64,000 bases of DNA from Desulfatibacillum sp. (lineage in GTDB: Bacteria; Desulfobacterota; Desulfobacteria; Desulfobacterales; SpSt-501). Positions 26,761 through 34,418 of the stretch are shown piece after piece. Position 1 is the stretch's first letter. Every line of letters starts with the position of its first letter. Made by a program: the position numbers and the translations under genes. The stretch is from assembly GCA_020725555.1 (NCBI GenBank), contig DYEU01000005.1:1-64000 (forward strand). The letters run 5' to 3'. The notes beneath the pieces are model-generated. The model searched no databases. It was not told the origin of the DNA and saw nothing but the letters and a program-made list of their open reading frames with translations.

Positions 26761-26798
26761 GGGCCCCCGGGCGGATTTCCCCGCCCGGGGGCCCTTTT
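26761..26798 (+). terminator. Intrinsic terminator of the glnD-amtB-PII-glnA operon
   Basis: A perfect 14-bp stem (GGGCCCCCGGGCGG at 26761-26774 with its complement at 26781-26794), 6-base loop ATTTCC, then TTTT. It lies 28 bases after the glnA stop, before the convergent end of nifA. Confidence 0.88.
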
Positions 26799-26879
26799 CG
26801 CTTGGCGGGGATGCGGGGGGCAAGGCGGCCCCGGGAGGGGGGGATCCCTCGGGCCGGGTCCGGGGCGGCCCCCCGCCCG

Positions 26880-28412
26880 CTAGGGCCGGTAGATGCGGTA
26901 GTCGATCCCGTGGCGGCGCGCCTTGTAGGCGAACTTGCGCACGGTCGTGCGCAGGAGCGCCGCCGCGGCGGTGATGTTGCCGCGGGTGTTCTTGAGGGCG
27001 TCGATCAGCATCTCGCGCTCGAGCTTGGCGACGGCCTCGTCGAGTGCGACCGCGGGCAGGGTCCCGGACTCGGTGCCGGTCTGCAGCGTGGGGGGGAGAT
27101 GGTAGCTGTGGATCACGCCCTCCTCGCACAGCAGGACGGCGCGCTCGATGCAGTTTTCGAGCTCGCGCACGTTTCCCGGCCAGTGGTACTGCATGAGCAT
27201 GTCGATCGCCGGGGTGGAGAACCGCCGGATGTCCTTTCCGTTCTCGCGGGCGTACTTCTCGAGAAAATAATCCGCGAGCAGCAGGATGTCGGTCTTGCGC
27301 TCGCGAAGCGGCGGCATGTAGATTGGAAAGACGTTCAGCCGGTAGTAGAGGTCGCCGCGGAAGTCCCCCTTCTCCACCGCCTGCTCGAGGTTCGAGTTCG
27401 TCGCCGCGATCACGCGCACGTCCACCCGGATCGTGCGCTGCCCGCCCACGCGGTCGAACTCCTTCTCCTGCAGGATCCGGAGCAGGTTCGCCTGCACGTC
27501 GAGGTTGAGCGAGCCGATCTCGTCGAGAAAGATGGTGCCGCGGTGGGCGAGCTCGAACTTGCCGATCTTCTGGCGGATCGCGCCCGTGAAGGCGCCCTTT
27601 TCGTGGCCGAAGAGCTCGCTTTCGATCAGGTTCTGGGGGAGCGCGGCGCAGTTCACCTTGACGAAGGGGCCGTTGGCCCGCGGGCTGTTGTAGTGGATGG
27701 AGTTGGCGACCAGCTCCTTGCCGGTCCCGCTCTCGCCGCGGATGAGGACCGTCGCGTTGCTGCGGCAGACGCGGGAGATCATCTGAAAGACCTCCCGCAT
27801 GCGGTTGGAGCTGCCGATGATGTGGCCGAAGCTGTACTTGTTCTGGAGCTCCGACTGCAGCCTGCGGTTCTCCTCGCGCAACCGCTCGTGCTCGAGGCGG
27901 ATGGTCTCGAGCTTGCTCACGTGGCTGGCGAGCATCGTGGCGACGACCGAAAGCAGCCGCTTGCCCTCCTCCAGGGGGTAGTCCGGGTCGAAGGGGCGGT
28001 CGACGCTCAGGGCGCCGATCACCTGGCTGCCCTTCTTGATCGGGACGCAGAAAAAGGAGAGCTCGGCCGTCTTCTTGCCGCGGCGGCTCGCCGTGCGGTC
28101 GAGGAAGCGGGGCTCCTCGCTGATCCGCGCCACGGCCACGGCCTTGCCGCTCTGGATCACCTCGCCCGTCACCCCCTCCCCCAGCTTGTAGCGCACGCGC
28201 GCGATCGCCGCCGGGGCGATGCCGTGGGCGACCTCGATGCGGATCTCCTCCTTCAGGGGGTCGAGCAGCGTGATCGTCCCGCGCACCATGTTCATCGAGC
28301 CGGAGAGGATGTCGAGGACCTTGTAGAGCGAGCGCCGCAGGTCGAGGTGCTCGTTCAAGGCCTTGGAGATCTCGTAGAGGAGGGCGATGTGCTCGACACG
28401 CTCGATTTTCAT
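26880..28412 (-). CDS. nifA: Sigma-54 dependent NifA-type transcriptional activator
   Basis: A 510-residue enhancer-binding activator. Order: GAF sensor domain (about 15-170), short linker helix, AAA+ domain (about 195-430) with Walker A GESGTGKE, the sigma-54 contact loop GAFTGA, and LDEIGSL; C-terminal helix-turn-helix ([11 protein letters not shown], about 470-505). The sequence, including [18 protein letters not shown] at the start, closely resembles the NifA of Geobacter-type bacteria. ATG 28412 is preferred to an adjacent GTG at 28415; no clear ribosome site is visible. No nif structural genes are in the window, so targets may include the RpoN-dependent glnD-amtB-PII-glnA operon next door, which is an inference. 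Confidence 0.87.
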   Translation of the reverse strand: MKIERVEHIALLYEISKALNEHLDLRRSLYKVLDILSGSMNMVRGTITLLDPLKEEIRIEVAHGIAPAAIARVRYKLGEGVTGEVIQSGKAVAVARISEEPRFLDRTASRRGKKTAELSFFCVPIKKGSQVIGALSVDRPFDPDYPLEEGKRLLSVVATMLASHVSKLETIRLEHERLREENRRLQSELQNKYSFGHIIGSSNRMREVFQMISRVCRSNATVLIRGESGTGKELVANSIHYNSPRANGPFVKVNCAALPQNLIESELFGHEKGAFTGAIRQKIGKFELAHRGTIFLDEIGSLNLDVQANLLRILQEKEFDRVGGQRTIRVDVRVIAATNSNLEQAVEKGDFRGDLYYRLNVFPIYMPPLRERKTDILLLADYFLEKYARENGKDIRRFSTPAIDMLMQYHWPGNVRELENCIERAVLLCEEGVIHSYHLPPTLQTGTESGTLPAVALDEAVAKLEREMLIDALKNTRGNITAAAALLRTTVRKFAYKARRHGIDYRIYRP

Positions 28413-28443
28413 CACTGTTTTGAATCCGACTTGATCGTTTTTT

Positions 28444-28455
28444 ACAATTTTGTGA
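28444..28455 (-). promoter_or_regulatory. Motif shared with the glnD upstream region (nifA copy)
   Basis: Reads TCACAAAATTGT on the minus strand, identical to 20789-20800. Here it begins one base after the -10 hexamer TATAAT, covering the expected start point, the usual position of a repressor operator. Confidence 0.5.
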
Positions 28456-28456
28456 A

Positions 28457-28485
28457 ATTATACCCCATCCCCCGGCGCGGCGCAA
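28457..28485 (-). promoter_or_regulatory. Sigma-70 type promoter of nifA
   Basis: On the minus strand a perfect TATAAT (28462 to 28457) lies 17 bases after TTGCGC (28485 to 28480). The leader to the ATG would be about 37 bases. Confidence 0.6.
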
Positions 28486-28498
28486 GCGCCGCGCCGGG
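28471..28498. repeat. Perfect inverted repeat between nifA and dinB
   Basis: CCCGGCGCGGCGC-AA-GCGCCGCGCCGGG: 13-base arms with a 2-base centre. It overlaps the -35 element of nifA and ends 15 bases before the dinB start. It could be a protein site, a cruciform-prone element or a hairpin at the 5 prime end of the dinB mRNA. Confidence 0.55.
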
Positions 28499-28513
28499 CG
28501 GCGGAGGGCGGCG

Positions 28514-29725
28514 GTGATCCTGCACGTCGACATGGATGCCTTCTACGCCGCGGTCGAGCAGCGCGACCGGCCGGAGCTTCGCGGCCGGCCGGTCGTGGTC
28601 GGCGGGATGGGGGGCCGGGGGGTCGTGGCCGCGGCGAGCTACGAGGCCCGCGCCTTCGGGGTGCGCTCGGCCCTGCCCACGGCCGAGGCGCGCCGGCTTT
28701 GCCCGCAAGCCGTCTTTCTCGCCCCCCGACCGGAGCGCTACCGCGAGGTCTCCCGCCGCATCCGCGAGGTGCTCGCCTCCTTCAGCCCGATCGTCGAGCC
28801 CGTCTCGATCGACGAGGCCTTCCTCGACCTCGCCGGCACCGAACGCCTTTACGGCCCGCCGCCGGCGGCCGGGCGGCTGCTCAAAGAGCGGATCTTCGCC
28901 GCGGTCGGGCTGACCGCCTCGGTCGGCATCGCCCCCAACCGGTTTCTCGCCAAGGCCGCCTCGGATTTCGCCAAACCCGACGGCCTGACCGTGATCGCCC
29001 CCGGCGAGGAGGCCGCGTTCCTTGCGGTCCTCCCGCTCGAGAAGGCGCCGGGCGTGGGCCCCCGGATGCGGGAGCGGCTTGCGCGCTTCGGGGTGCGCTT
29101 TCTGGGCGAGCTCGCCCGCATCCCCGAGGGGGAGCTCGTCGCCCTCCTCGGCGCGGCCGGCCAAAGGCTGGCCGCGCTCGCCCGCGGCATCGACCCGACC
29201 CCCGTGACCCCGCCTTCGCCCCCGCGCTCCTTGGGCAGCGAGTGCACGCTCGACCGCGACACGCGCGACCGGGACCTGCTCGCGCGGCTGCTGCTCGCCC
29301 ACGCCGAGGCCGTGGCCGCCGAGCTGCGCGCGGCGGACGCGGCCGCGCGCACGGTCGTGCTCAAGATCCGGCTTGCGGATTTCTCGCTCAAGACCCGGCG
29401 GCGCACGTGGGCCGCTGCGGCCTCCTCCTCGCGCGAGCTGTACCGCCGGGCGCTCGCCCTGCTCGAGGGGTTTCCGCTCGGCCAGCCGGTGCGGTTGATC
29501 GGCCTGGCGGCGGCCGGCCTGGTCGCGGCGGGCCTTCCCCGCCAGCCGCCCCTCTTCGGCGAGCAGGGGCGCCGGTCCGCGGAGTGGGAGCGGGTCGACC
29601 GCGCCATGGCCTCGATTCAGGAGCGGTTCGGGGACGGGGCGGTCGGCCGGGCGAGCCTCAGGGAGCCGCGAAAGACGCCGGCCCCAGGACCGCGAGGAGG
29701 CGGCCGACGACCTGGTCGGGGGTGA
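28514..29725 (+). CDS. dinB: DNA polymerase IV (Y family)
   Basis: Error-prone translesion polymerase of 403 residues. Catalytic motifs are ILHVDMDAFYAAVE at the N-terminus and SIDEAFLDL near residue 102, which supply the metal-binding acidic residues. Helix-hairpin-helix and little-finger domains follow. It starts at GTG 28514 with GGAGG 6 bases upstream; the residue context (start immediately before ILHVDMD) supports this. The C-terminus lacks an obvious beta-clamp motif. The last 68 bases overlap the convergent shikimate kinase gene. No SOS box was recognised. Confidence 0.93.
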   Translation: MILHVDMDAFYAAVEQRDRPELRGRPVVVGGMGGRGVVAAASYEARAFGVRSALPTAEARRLCPQAVFLAPRPERYREVSRRIREVLASFSPIVEPVSIDEAFLDLAGTERLYGPPPAAGRLLKERIFAAVGLTASVGIAPNRFLAKAASDFAKPDGLTVIAPGEEAAFLAVLPLEKAPGVGPRMRERLARFGVRFLGELARIPEGELVALLGAAGQRLAALARGIDPTPVTPPSPPRSLGSECTLDRDTRDRDLLARLLLAHAEAVAAELRAADAAARTVVLKIRLADFSLKTRRRTWAAAASSSRELYRRALALLEGFPLGQPVRLIGLAAAGLVAAGLPRQPPLFGEQGRRSAEWERVDRAMASIQERFGDGAVGRASLREPRKTPAPGPRGGGRRPGRG

Positions 29726-30182
29726 GGCCGTCGGTGGCGACCACGAGGTCCGCGGCACGGCGGTAGAGGGGGTCGCGCTCCGCCCAGAGCTCTTCGAGGC
29801 CCCGGCCGGGGGCGATCACGACCCCGCGGGCATCGAGGTCCGCAAGCCGCTCCTTCAGGCGTTCGGCCGAGAGCATCAGGTAGACGGAGATCCCCCCTTG
29901 CCGCAGGTGGCGCATCGCCGCCTCGCGGTAGACGACGCTTCCGCCGGGGGCGACCACGCAGCCCGCAAAGGAAAGCGACAGGACGTGGCGTTCCTCGAGC
30001 CGGCAGAAGCCCTCGGGGCCGTGCTCGCGGATCAGCTCCCGGAGGCTCTTGCCCTCGCGGCGATGGATCACGAGGTCGGTGTCGAGAAAGGAGAAGTTGA
30101 GGCGCTTGGCGAGGAGCACGCCGACGGTGCTTTTCCCGGCGGCGGGCATGCCGATCAGGACGACGTGGCCGAAGGGCGGCAT
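29658..30182 (-). CDS. Shikimate kinase family protein
   Basis: A 174-residue P-loop kinase expected to phosphorylate shikimate in aromatic amino acid synthesis. The Walker A motif GMPAAGKST is at residues 11-19 and the substrate/Mg Asp-x-Asp in FLDTDLVIHRR follows. The usual shikimate-binding GGG is here PGGS (APGGSVVYRE), a deviation also seen in divergent AroK-like kinases, so a different small substrate is possible. The start at MPPFGHVVLIG is chosen because homologues begin just before the P-loop. The end overlaps dinB on the opposite strand. No other aro gene is nearby. Confidence 0.75.
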   Translation of the reverse strand: MPPFGHVVLIGMPAAGKSTVGVLLAKRLNFSFLDTDLVIHRREGKSLRELIREHGPEGFCRLEERHVLSLSFAGCVVAPGGSVVYREAAMRHLRQGGISVYLMLSAERLKERLADLDARGVVIAPGRGLEELWAERDPLYRRAADLVVATDGLTPDQVVGRLLAVLGPASFAAP

Positions 30183-30190
30183 GGCCGCAT

Positions 30191-30225
30191 CCCGAAAAGA
30201 GCGCCGCGGCCGAACGGCCGCGGCG
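30191..30225 (-). terminator. Intrinsic terminator of the PEP-CTERM gene
   Basis: On the minus strand a 10-bp G+C stem (arms 30225-30216 and 30211-30202) with a 4-base loop is followed by a TCTTTT tract. It sits 30 bases after the PEP-CTERM stop and just before the kinase gene. Confidence 0.75.
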
Positions 30226-30255
30226 TCCCGCCTCCGGGGGGAACGGGGGCCCGGC

Positions 30256-31284
30256 TCACGGCGTGCGCCGCCGGACCGCGGCAAACGCGAGAAGCCCGGC
30301 GGCCATGAGGGCGAGCGTTCCCGGCTCCGGGACCGGCCTGGCCGGGAGACGTCCCGCGAAGAGCTCGTTGTGCGCTTCCCCGGTTCCGAAGAGCGAGCGT
30401 GCGATCAGCCCGCCCTCGATGTGGCCGTCGAAGAAGCGCACCTTCGCCCAGGGGGCGAGGACCGTCCCGTGCACCTCGATGCCGGCGATCTTGAGCGCGG
30501 TCGCCTCGTAGAAGTTGTAGAGGATGCGGTCGTCGGGGAAACGGCCCTCCGTGTCCTGGTCGCCGTAGAGGCCGTTGAACCAGAAGCCGAAGCCTTCCAT
30601 GCGGCCGATCTTCCCCGCGATGTTGACCAGGACCGTGGAGCCTTCGGGGGCCTCGATCCGGAAATCGCCGATGCGCACGAGGTCCCAGGCGGAGAGGGTG
30701 AAGATGTTGAGCCGGGGATCGGACCCCTTGAGGGTGAGGTTCGGCTTGAGGTCTGGCCGTCCGGGGTCCCCGCCCGCCTTTTCGACCGTGCCGTTTGGCG
30801 CTAGATTTCCCCAATAAGAGGACAGTTCCCGCAACTGGTCGCGCTCGCGATGGAAATCGATCGGCGGCGGGGTCTTTTCCCTCAGGGTGTCGTAGGTGAA
30901 GGTCGGGTAGCCGCCGGCGTCCTTGCCGATGAAGGCCCTGCCGCCGACGACGATGTCGCCCTTTTTGTAGGCGGGGTCCCCGGAGTTCTCCTGGGGGAAG
31001 TAGCCGACACTGCCGCGCCGAGCGAAGAGGCTTCCGCCCACGATCAGCTCCGGGTCGGTGTCGTTGCCGTCCCGCTCGCGGATGAGCCGCGCAACCGACA
31101 TGTCCGAGTAGAAGACGTTTCCGCCGGCGGCGACACGGCCCTCGGTGTCCGTCCTCCACTGCACAAGGTCCTCGAAGACGAAGACGTTGAACGCGGAGGC
31201 GACCCCCAGGGCCGAGGCAAGGGCGAGTGCCGGGAAACCGGATAACAAAAAAACCAAGGCACCCGCTACGGCCGTTCTTTTCAT
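30256..31284 (-). CDS. PEP-CTERM sorted surface protein with choice-of-anchor A domain
   Basis: A 342-residue exported protein: N-terminal signal peptide (about 1-24), a central choice-of-anchor A type beta-rich domain (FNVFVFEDLVQWRTDTEGR, then GGNVFYSDMSV, VVGGRAFIG), and a C-terminal sorting tag. The tag has PVPEPGTLALMAAGLLA followed by an RRR cluster, the PEP-CTERM arrangement recognised by exosortase, which implies export linked to exopolysaccharide or biofilm matrix. GGGGAAG precedes the ATG at 31284. Exosortase itself is not in the window. It has its own promoter and terminator, so it is probably monocistronic. Confidence 0.88.
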   Translation of the reverse strand: MKRTAVAGALVFLLSGFPALALASALGVASAFNVFVFEDLVQWRTDTEGRVAAGGNVFYSDMSVARLIRERDGNDTDPELIVGGSLFARRGSVGYFPQENSGDPAYKKGDIVVGGRAFIGKDAGGYPTFTYDTLREKTPPPIDFHRERDQLRELSSYWGNLAPNGTVEKAGGDPGRPDLKPNLTLKGSDPRLNIFTLSAWDLVRIGDFRIEAPEGSTVLVNIAGKIGRMEGFGFWFNGLYGDQDTEGRFPDDRILYNFYEATALKIAGIEVHGTVLAPWAKVRFFDGHIEGGLIARSLFGTGEAHNELFAGRLPARPVPEPGTLALMAAGLLAFAAVRRRTP

Positions 31285-31342
31285 CTTCCCCCCTTTTTCC
31301 TTGCGGGTTGGCGGCGGCGACAATACGGTGAAGTTTAGTTAA

Positions 31343-31369
31343 ATTATCAGCGCCGGGCGCGGCTGTCAA
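31343..31369 (-). promoter_or_regulatory. Promoter of the PEP-CTERM gene
   Basis: On the minus strand a perfect TTGACA (31369 to 31364) is followed 15 bases later by GATAAT (31348 to 31343), in an A+T-rich stretch about 60 bases before the start codon. The 15-base spacer is short but usable. Confidence 0.5.
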
Positions 31370-31446
31370 TAGACGGATCCACAACCTGCAAGAATCAATG
31401 ACAAATTGCCGGGGCCAACCCGCGGGAAACTCCCTTTGGGCAATGA

Positions 31447-31493
31447 TCCGTACATATTGATCGAATTGCAGGTTGACACACAATATGTTGTGT
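31447..31493 (+). promoter_or_regulatory. Tandem NrdR-type boxes upstream of nrdJ
   Basis: ACACAATATGTTGTGT at 31478-31493 fits the published NrdR box (acaCwAtATaTwGtgt) at all but one position and is a near-perfect palindrome. A weaker box, TCCGTACATATTGATC at 31447-31462, matches 9 of 16 positions. Their centres are 31 bases apart, three helical turns, the spacing known for NrdR box pairs. The strong box overlaps the promoter spacer, so NrdR would repress nrdJ when dATP is plentiful. Confidence 0.8.
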
Positions 31494-31500
31494 GCAAAAT
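31473..31500 (+). promoter_or_regulatory. Promoter of nrdJ
   Basis: TTGACA (31473-31478) and CAAAAT (31495-31500) are 16 bases apart, with the strong NrdR box filling the spacer. The predicted leader to the nrdJ ATG is about 167 bases. Confidence 0.6.
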
Positions 31501-31673
31501 GAAATACCAGATGCCGGCCTGCGGGCTGCCGGCCGCATGACCTACGCCGCATTTCATTCCCGGACAGGCTCCCCATGCTTATCTTGACGAGTCAAAGCCC
31601 GTGAAACGGCGGCCTGCAGGCGCCGCCGCAACCTGAAACCCCGTTTCCCGCCCAGCGGACGAGGACCCTCACC
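31501..31673 (+). other. nrdJ leader with inverted repeats
   Basis: The leader region holds a GCCGGC...GCCGGC stem (within 31513-31534) and an 8-base repeat AATGAAAT (31498-31505) complementary to ATTTCATT (31551-31558). If transcription starts at about 31507 the left arm of the latter would not be in the RNA, so it may be a DNA element instead. TTGAC-GA-GTCAA at 31584-31595 is a further perfect inverted repeat. No cobalamin riboswitch core could be recognised, although nrdJ is a B12 enzyme. Confidence 0.35.
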
Positions 31674-33923
31674 ATGGAAGACGCCCTCATTGCGCCAGCG
31701 GCCTCCCTGCCGCAGCAGCCGGCCCCGGCGAAGCCGCGGCTTGTGCTCTCCGAAAACGCGCTCACGGTGCTGCGCAAGCGCTACCTGAAAAAAGACCCCC
31801 AGGGCAAACCGCTCGAAACCCCCGAGAGGATGTTCCGGCGGGTCGCGCACCACATCGCGCGCGCGGAAAGGAACTACGGCGCCGACGAGCGCCGTGTGGC
31901 CGAGATCGAGGAGGCCTTCTACGATTTCATGACCTCGTTTCGCTTCCTCCCCAATTCGCCCACGCTGATGAACGCCGGCCGGCGTCTGGGCCAGCTCGCG
32001 GCCTGCTTCGTGCTCCCCGTCGAGGACAGCATGGAGGGGATCTTCGATGCGCTGCGCAACGCGGCCCTCATCCACAAGTCGGGCGGCGGGACGGGCTTTT
32101 CCTTTTCGCGCCTGCGGCCCAAGAACAGCAACGTGGGCTCGACCGGCGGGGTCGCCTCCGGGCCCGTCTCCTTCATGAAGATCTTCAACACCGCCACCGA
32201 GCAGGTGAAACAGGGCGGCACCCGGCGCGGGGCCAACATGGCCATCCTGCGCGTCGATCACCCCGACATCCTCGAGTTCATCCACTGCAAGAGCAGCGGC
32301 CGCGAGCTCAACAACTTCAACATCTCCGTCGCCGTGACCGACGCCTTCATGCGCGCGGCCGCCTCCGGCGAGGACTACGATCTCCTCGACCCGCGGGACC
32401 GCCGCGCGGTCGCCCGGCTGAACGCGGCCGAGGTCTACGCCGCCCTCGTCTCCCAGGCCTGGAAGACGGGCGACCCGGGGATCATTTTCCTCGACCGCAT
32501 GAACGCCGACAACCCGACCCCGGAGCTGGGCGAGATCGAGTCCACCAACCCCTGCGGCGAGCAGCCCCTTCTTCCCATGGAGGCCTGCAACCTGGGCTCC
32601 ATCAACCTCGCCCGCTTCGTGCGGCCGGGCGCCGGGATCGACTGGGAGGGGCTGCGCGAAACCGTCGCCCTCGCGGTGCGCTTCCTCGACGACACGATCG
32701 ACATGTCCCGCTACCCCCTGCCCGAGATCACGGCCATGGTGCAGGGAAACCGCAAGGTGGGCCTGGGCGTCATGGGCTTCGCCGACCTGCTCTTCGAGCT
32801 CGGCGTCCCCTACGACTCCGAGGAGGCCCTGCAGACGGCCGAGTCGGTCATGGGCTTCATCCAGAAGACCGCCCACGCGGCCTCGGAGGCGCTCGCCGAG
32901 GAGCGCGGGGTCTTCCCCAACTGGGAACGGAGCCTCTACGGCAAGCGGGGGCTCAAGCGCCGCAACGCGACGCTCACGACGATCGCCCCCACGGGGACGC
33001 TGAGCATCATCGCCGGCTGCTCAAGCGGCATCGAGCCCCTCTTCGCGCTCAGCTTCGTGCGCCGCGTCATGGACAACGACCGGCTGCTCGAGGTGAACCC
33101 GGTCTTCGAGCGCACCGCCCGCGAGCGCGGCTTCTACAGCGCCGAGCTCATGGACCGGATCGCCCGCGAGGGCTCGATCCGGAACATGGAGGAGATCCCC
33201 GCGGATGTCCGCCGCGTCTTCGTGACCGCCCACGACATCTCCCCCGAGTGGCACGTGCGCATGCAGGCCGCCTTCCAGAAGCACACCGACAACGCGGTCT
33301 CCAAGACCGTGAACCTCCCGCGGCAGGCCACGGTCGACGACGTCCGGCGCGTCTACGACCTCGCCTTCGAGCTCGGCTGCAAGGGGGTGACGATCTACCG
33401 CGACGGCAGCAAGGAGAACCAGGTGCTCTCCGTCGGGGCCGCCCCGGGGGCGCCGCCGGGCGGGGTGCTCGAGCGGCCCGAGACCCTCTTCGGCTTCACC
33501 ACCAAGATCAAGACCGGCTACGGCCACCTCTACGTCACCGTCACCGAGCTCGACGGCCGGCCCTTCGAGGTCTTCGCCACCATCGGCAAATCGGGCCGCT
33601 CGACCACGGCCAAGACCGAGGCGATCGGGCGGCTCGTTTCGCTTGCGCTGCGCTCGGGCGTCACCGTGGACAAGATCGTTGATCAGCTCAAGGGGATCTG
33701 CGGCGAGCACCCGATCTTCCAGAACGGAGGGCTCGTTCTCTCCATCCCCGATGCGATCGCCCGCGTGCTCGAAAATCGCTACCTCACAAAGGAGGGCAAG
33801 CCGCGGATCGCCAAGACCGAGCACAGCCTGAGCGGGGAGAAGTGCCCCGAGTGCGGCCAGAAGGTGAGCTTCGAGGAAGGCTGCCTGATCTGCCACTTCT
33901 GCGGCTACAACAAGTGCAGCTGA
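31674..33923 (+). CDS. nrdJ: Adenosylcobalamin-dependent class II ribonucleoside-diphosphate reductase
   Basis: Makes deoxyribonucleotides with a B12-generated thiyl radical, independent of oxygen. The 749-residue protein has the catalytic barrel motifs STNPCGEQPLLPMEACNLGS (active-site Cys-x-x-Glu) and TIAPTGTLSIIAGCSSGIEP. A C-terminal zinc-ribbon-like tail with CPECG and CLICHFCGYNKCS provides the redox cysteines. An N-terminal ATP-cone is not evident. A glycine-rich insertion near residue 590 joins the core to the tail domain. Expression should be controlled by NrdR through boxes at 31447-31493. It stands alone and is convergent with zur, 25 bases downstream. Confidence 0.95.
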   Translation: MEDALIAPAASLPQQPAPAKPRLVLSENALTVLRKRYLKKDPQGKPLETPERMFRRVAHHIARAERNYGADERRVAEIEEAFYDFMTSFRFLPNSPTLMNAGRRLGQLAACFVLPVEDSMEGIFDALRNAALIHKSGGGTGFSFSRLRPKNSNVGSTGGVASGPVSFMKIFNTATEQVKQGGTRRGANMAILRVDHPDILEFIHCKSSGRELNNFNISVAVTDAFMRAAASGEDYDLLDPRDRRAVARLNAAEVYAALVSQAWKTGDPGIIFLDRMNADNPTPELGEIESTNPCGEQPLLPMEACNLGSINLARFVRPGAGIDWEGLRETVALAVRFLDDTIDMSRYPLPEITAMVQGNRKVGLGVMGFADLLFELGVPYDSEEALQTAESVMGFIQKTAHAASEALAEERGVFPNWERSLYGKRGLKRRNATLTTIAPTGTLSIIAGCSSGIEPLFALSFVRRVMDNDRLLEVNPVFERTARERGFYSAELMDRIAREGSIRNMEEIPADVRRVFVTAHDISPEWHVRMQAAFQKHTDNAVSKTVNLPRQATVDDVRRVYDLAFELGCKGVTIYRDGSKENQVLSVGAAPGAPPGGVLERPETLFGFTTKIKTGYGHLYVTVTELDGRPFEVFATIGKSGRSTTAKTEAIGRLVSLALRSGVTVDKIVDQLKGICGEHPIFQNGGLVLSIPDAIARVLENRYLTKEGKPRIAKTEHSLSGEKCPECGQKVSFEEGCLICHFCGYNKCS

Positions 33924-33948
33924 GCGGGCGGCCCCCGGCGGCGCCCCC

Positions 33949-34383
33949 TCAGGCCCGGCTCAGGCAGTTCGCGCAGAGCCCCTCCAGGCGGACCTCGACC
34001 TCGCGGATTTCGCCCGCGAACACGCGCCGCACGCCGCCGAGATCCACGCGCACCCCGCCGGGGGGGAGGCACTGCACGGCGCCGCATCGCGCGCAGCGGA
34101 AGTGCGGGTGCGGCGGGTGGTGCTCGCTCGGGGCCATGCCGTAGAGGCGCCTGCGGCCCCCGAGCGAAAGCTCCTGGAGGATCTTTTCCCGCACCAGCCG
34201 GTCGAGAATGCGGTAGACCGTGACCCGGTCGAGCCTCCCCGTGCGGTTGACCGTGCGGTGGATGTCCGCCGCGCTGAGAGGCGCGGGGTGGCCGCCGACG
34301 ACCTCGAGCACGCGCAGCCGGCCCGGGGTCGCCTCCAGGCCGGCCCGCTCAAGGATCTCGCGGTAGTTGCAGCGCGAACACAC
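33949..34383 (-). CDS. zur: Fur family regulator, probably Zur
   Basis: A 144-residue metal-dependent repressor with an N-terminal winged helix (DIHRTVNRTGRLDRVTVYRI) and a C-terminal dimer domain with metal ligands HHPPHPHFRCARCG and a final CANC pair that forms the structural zinc site. GTG 34383 is chosen as start because GGAGG lies 6 bases upstream and the protein then has the usual Fur length; a longer frame reaches into the znuB region. It is the last gene of znuA-znuC-znuB-zur, so autoregulated zinc-uptake control through the palindrome at 37084-37098 is the likely role. Perception of another metal cannot be excluded. Confidence 0.82.
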   Translation of the reverse strand: MCSRCNYREILERAGLEATPGRLRVLEVVGGHPAPLSAADIHRTVNRTGRLDRVTVYRILDRLVREKILQELSLGGRRRLYGMAPSEHHPPHPHFRCARCGAVQCLPPGGVRVDLGGVRRVFAGEIREVEVRLEGLCANCLSRA

Positions 34384-34418
34384 GGCGGCCTCCGCCCCCC
34401 CGCGCCCGGAAGCGCCCC

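Noticed and set aside
31507..31673. Adenosylcobalamin riboswitch in the nrdJ leader
   Set aside because: No B12-box or conserved core elements could be found; NrdR boxes explain regulation better.
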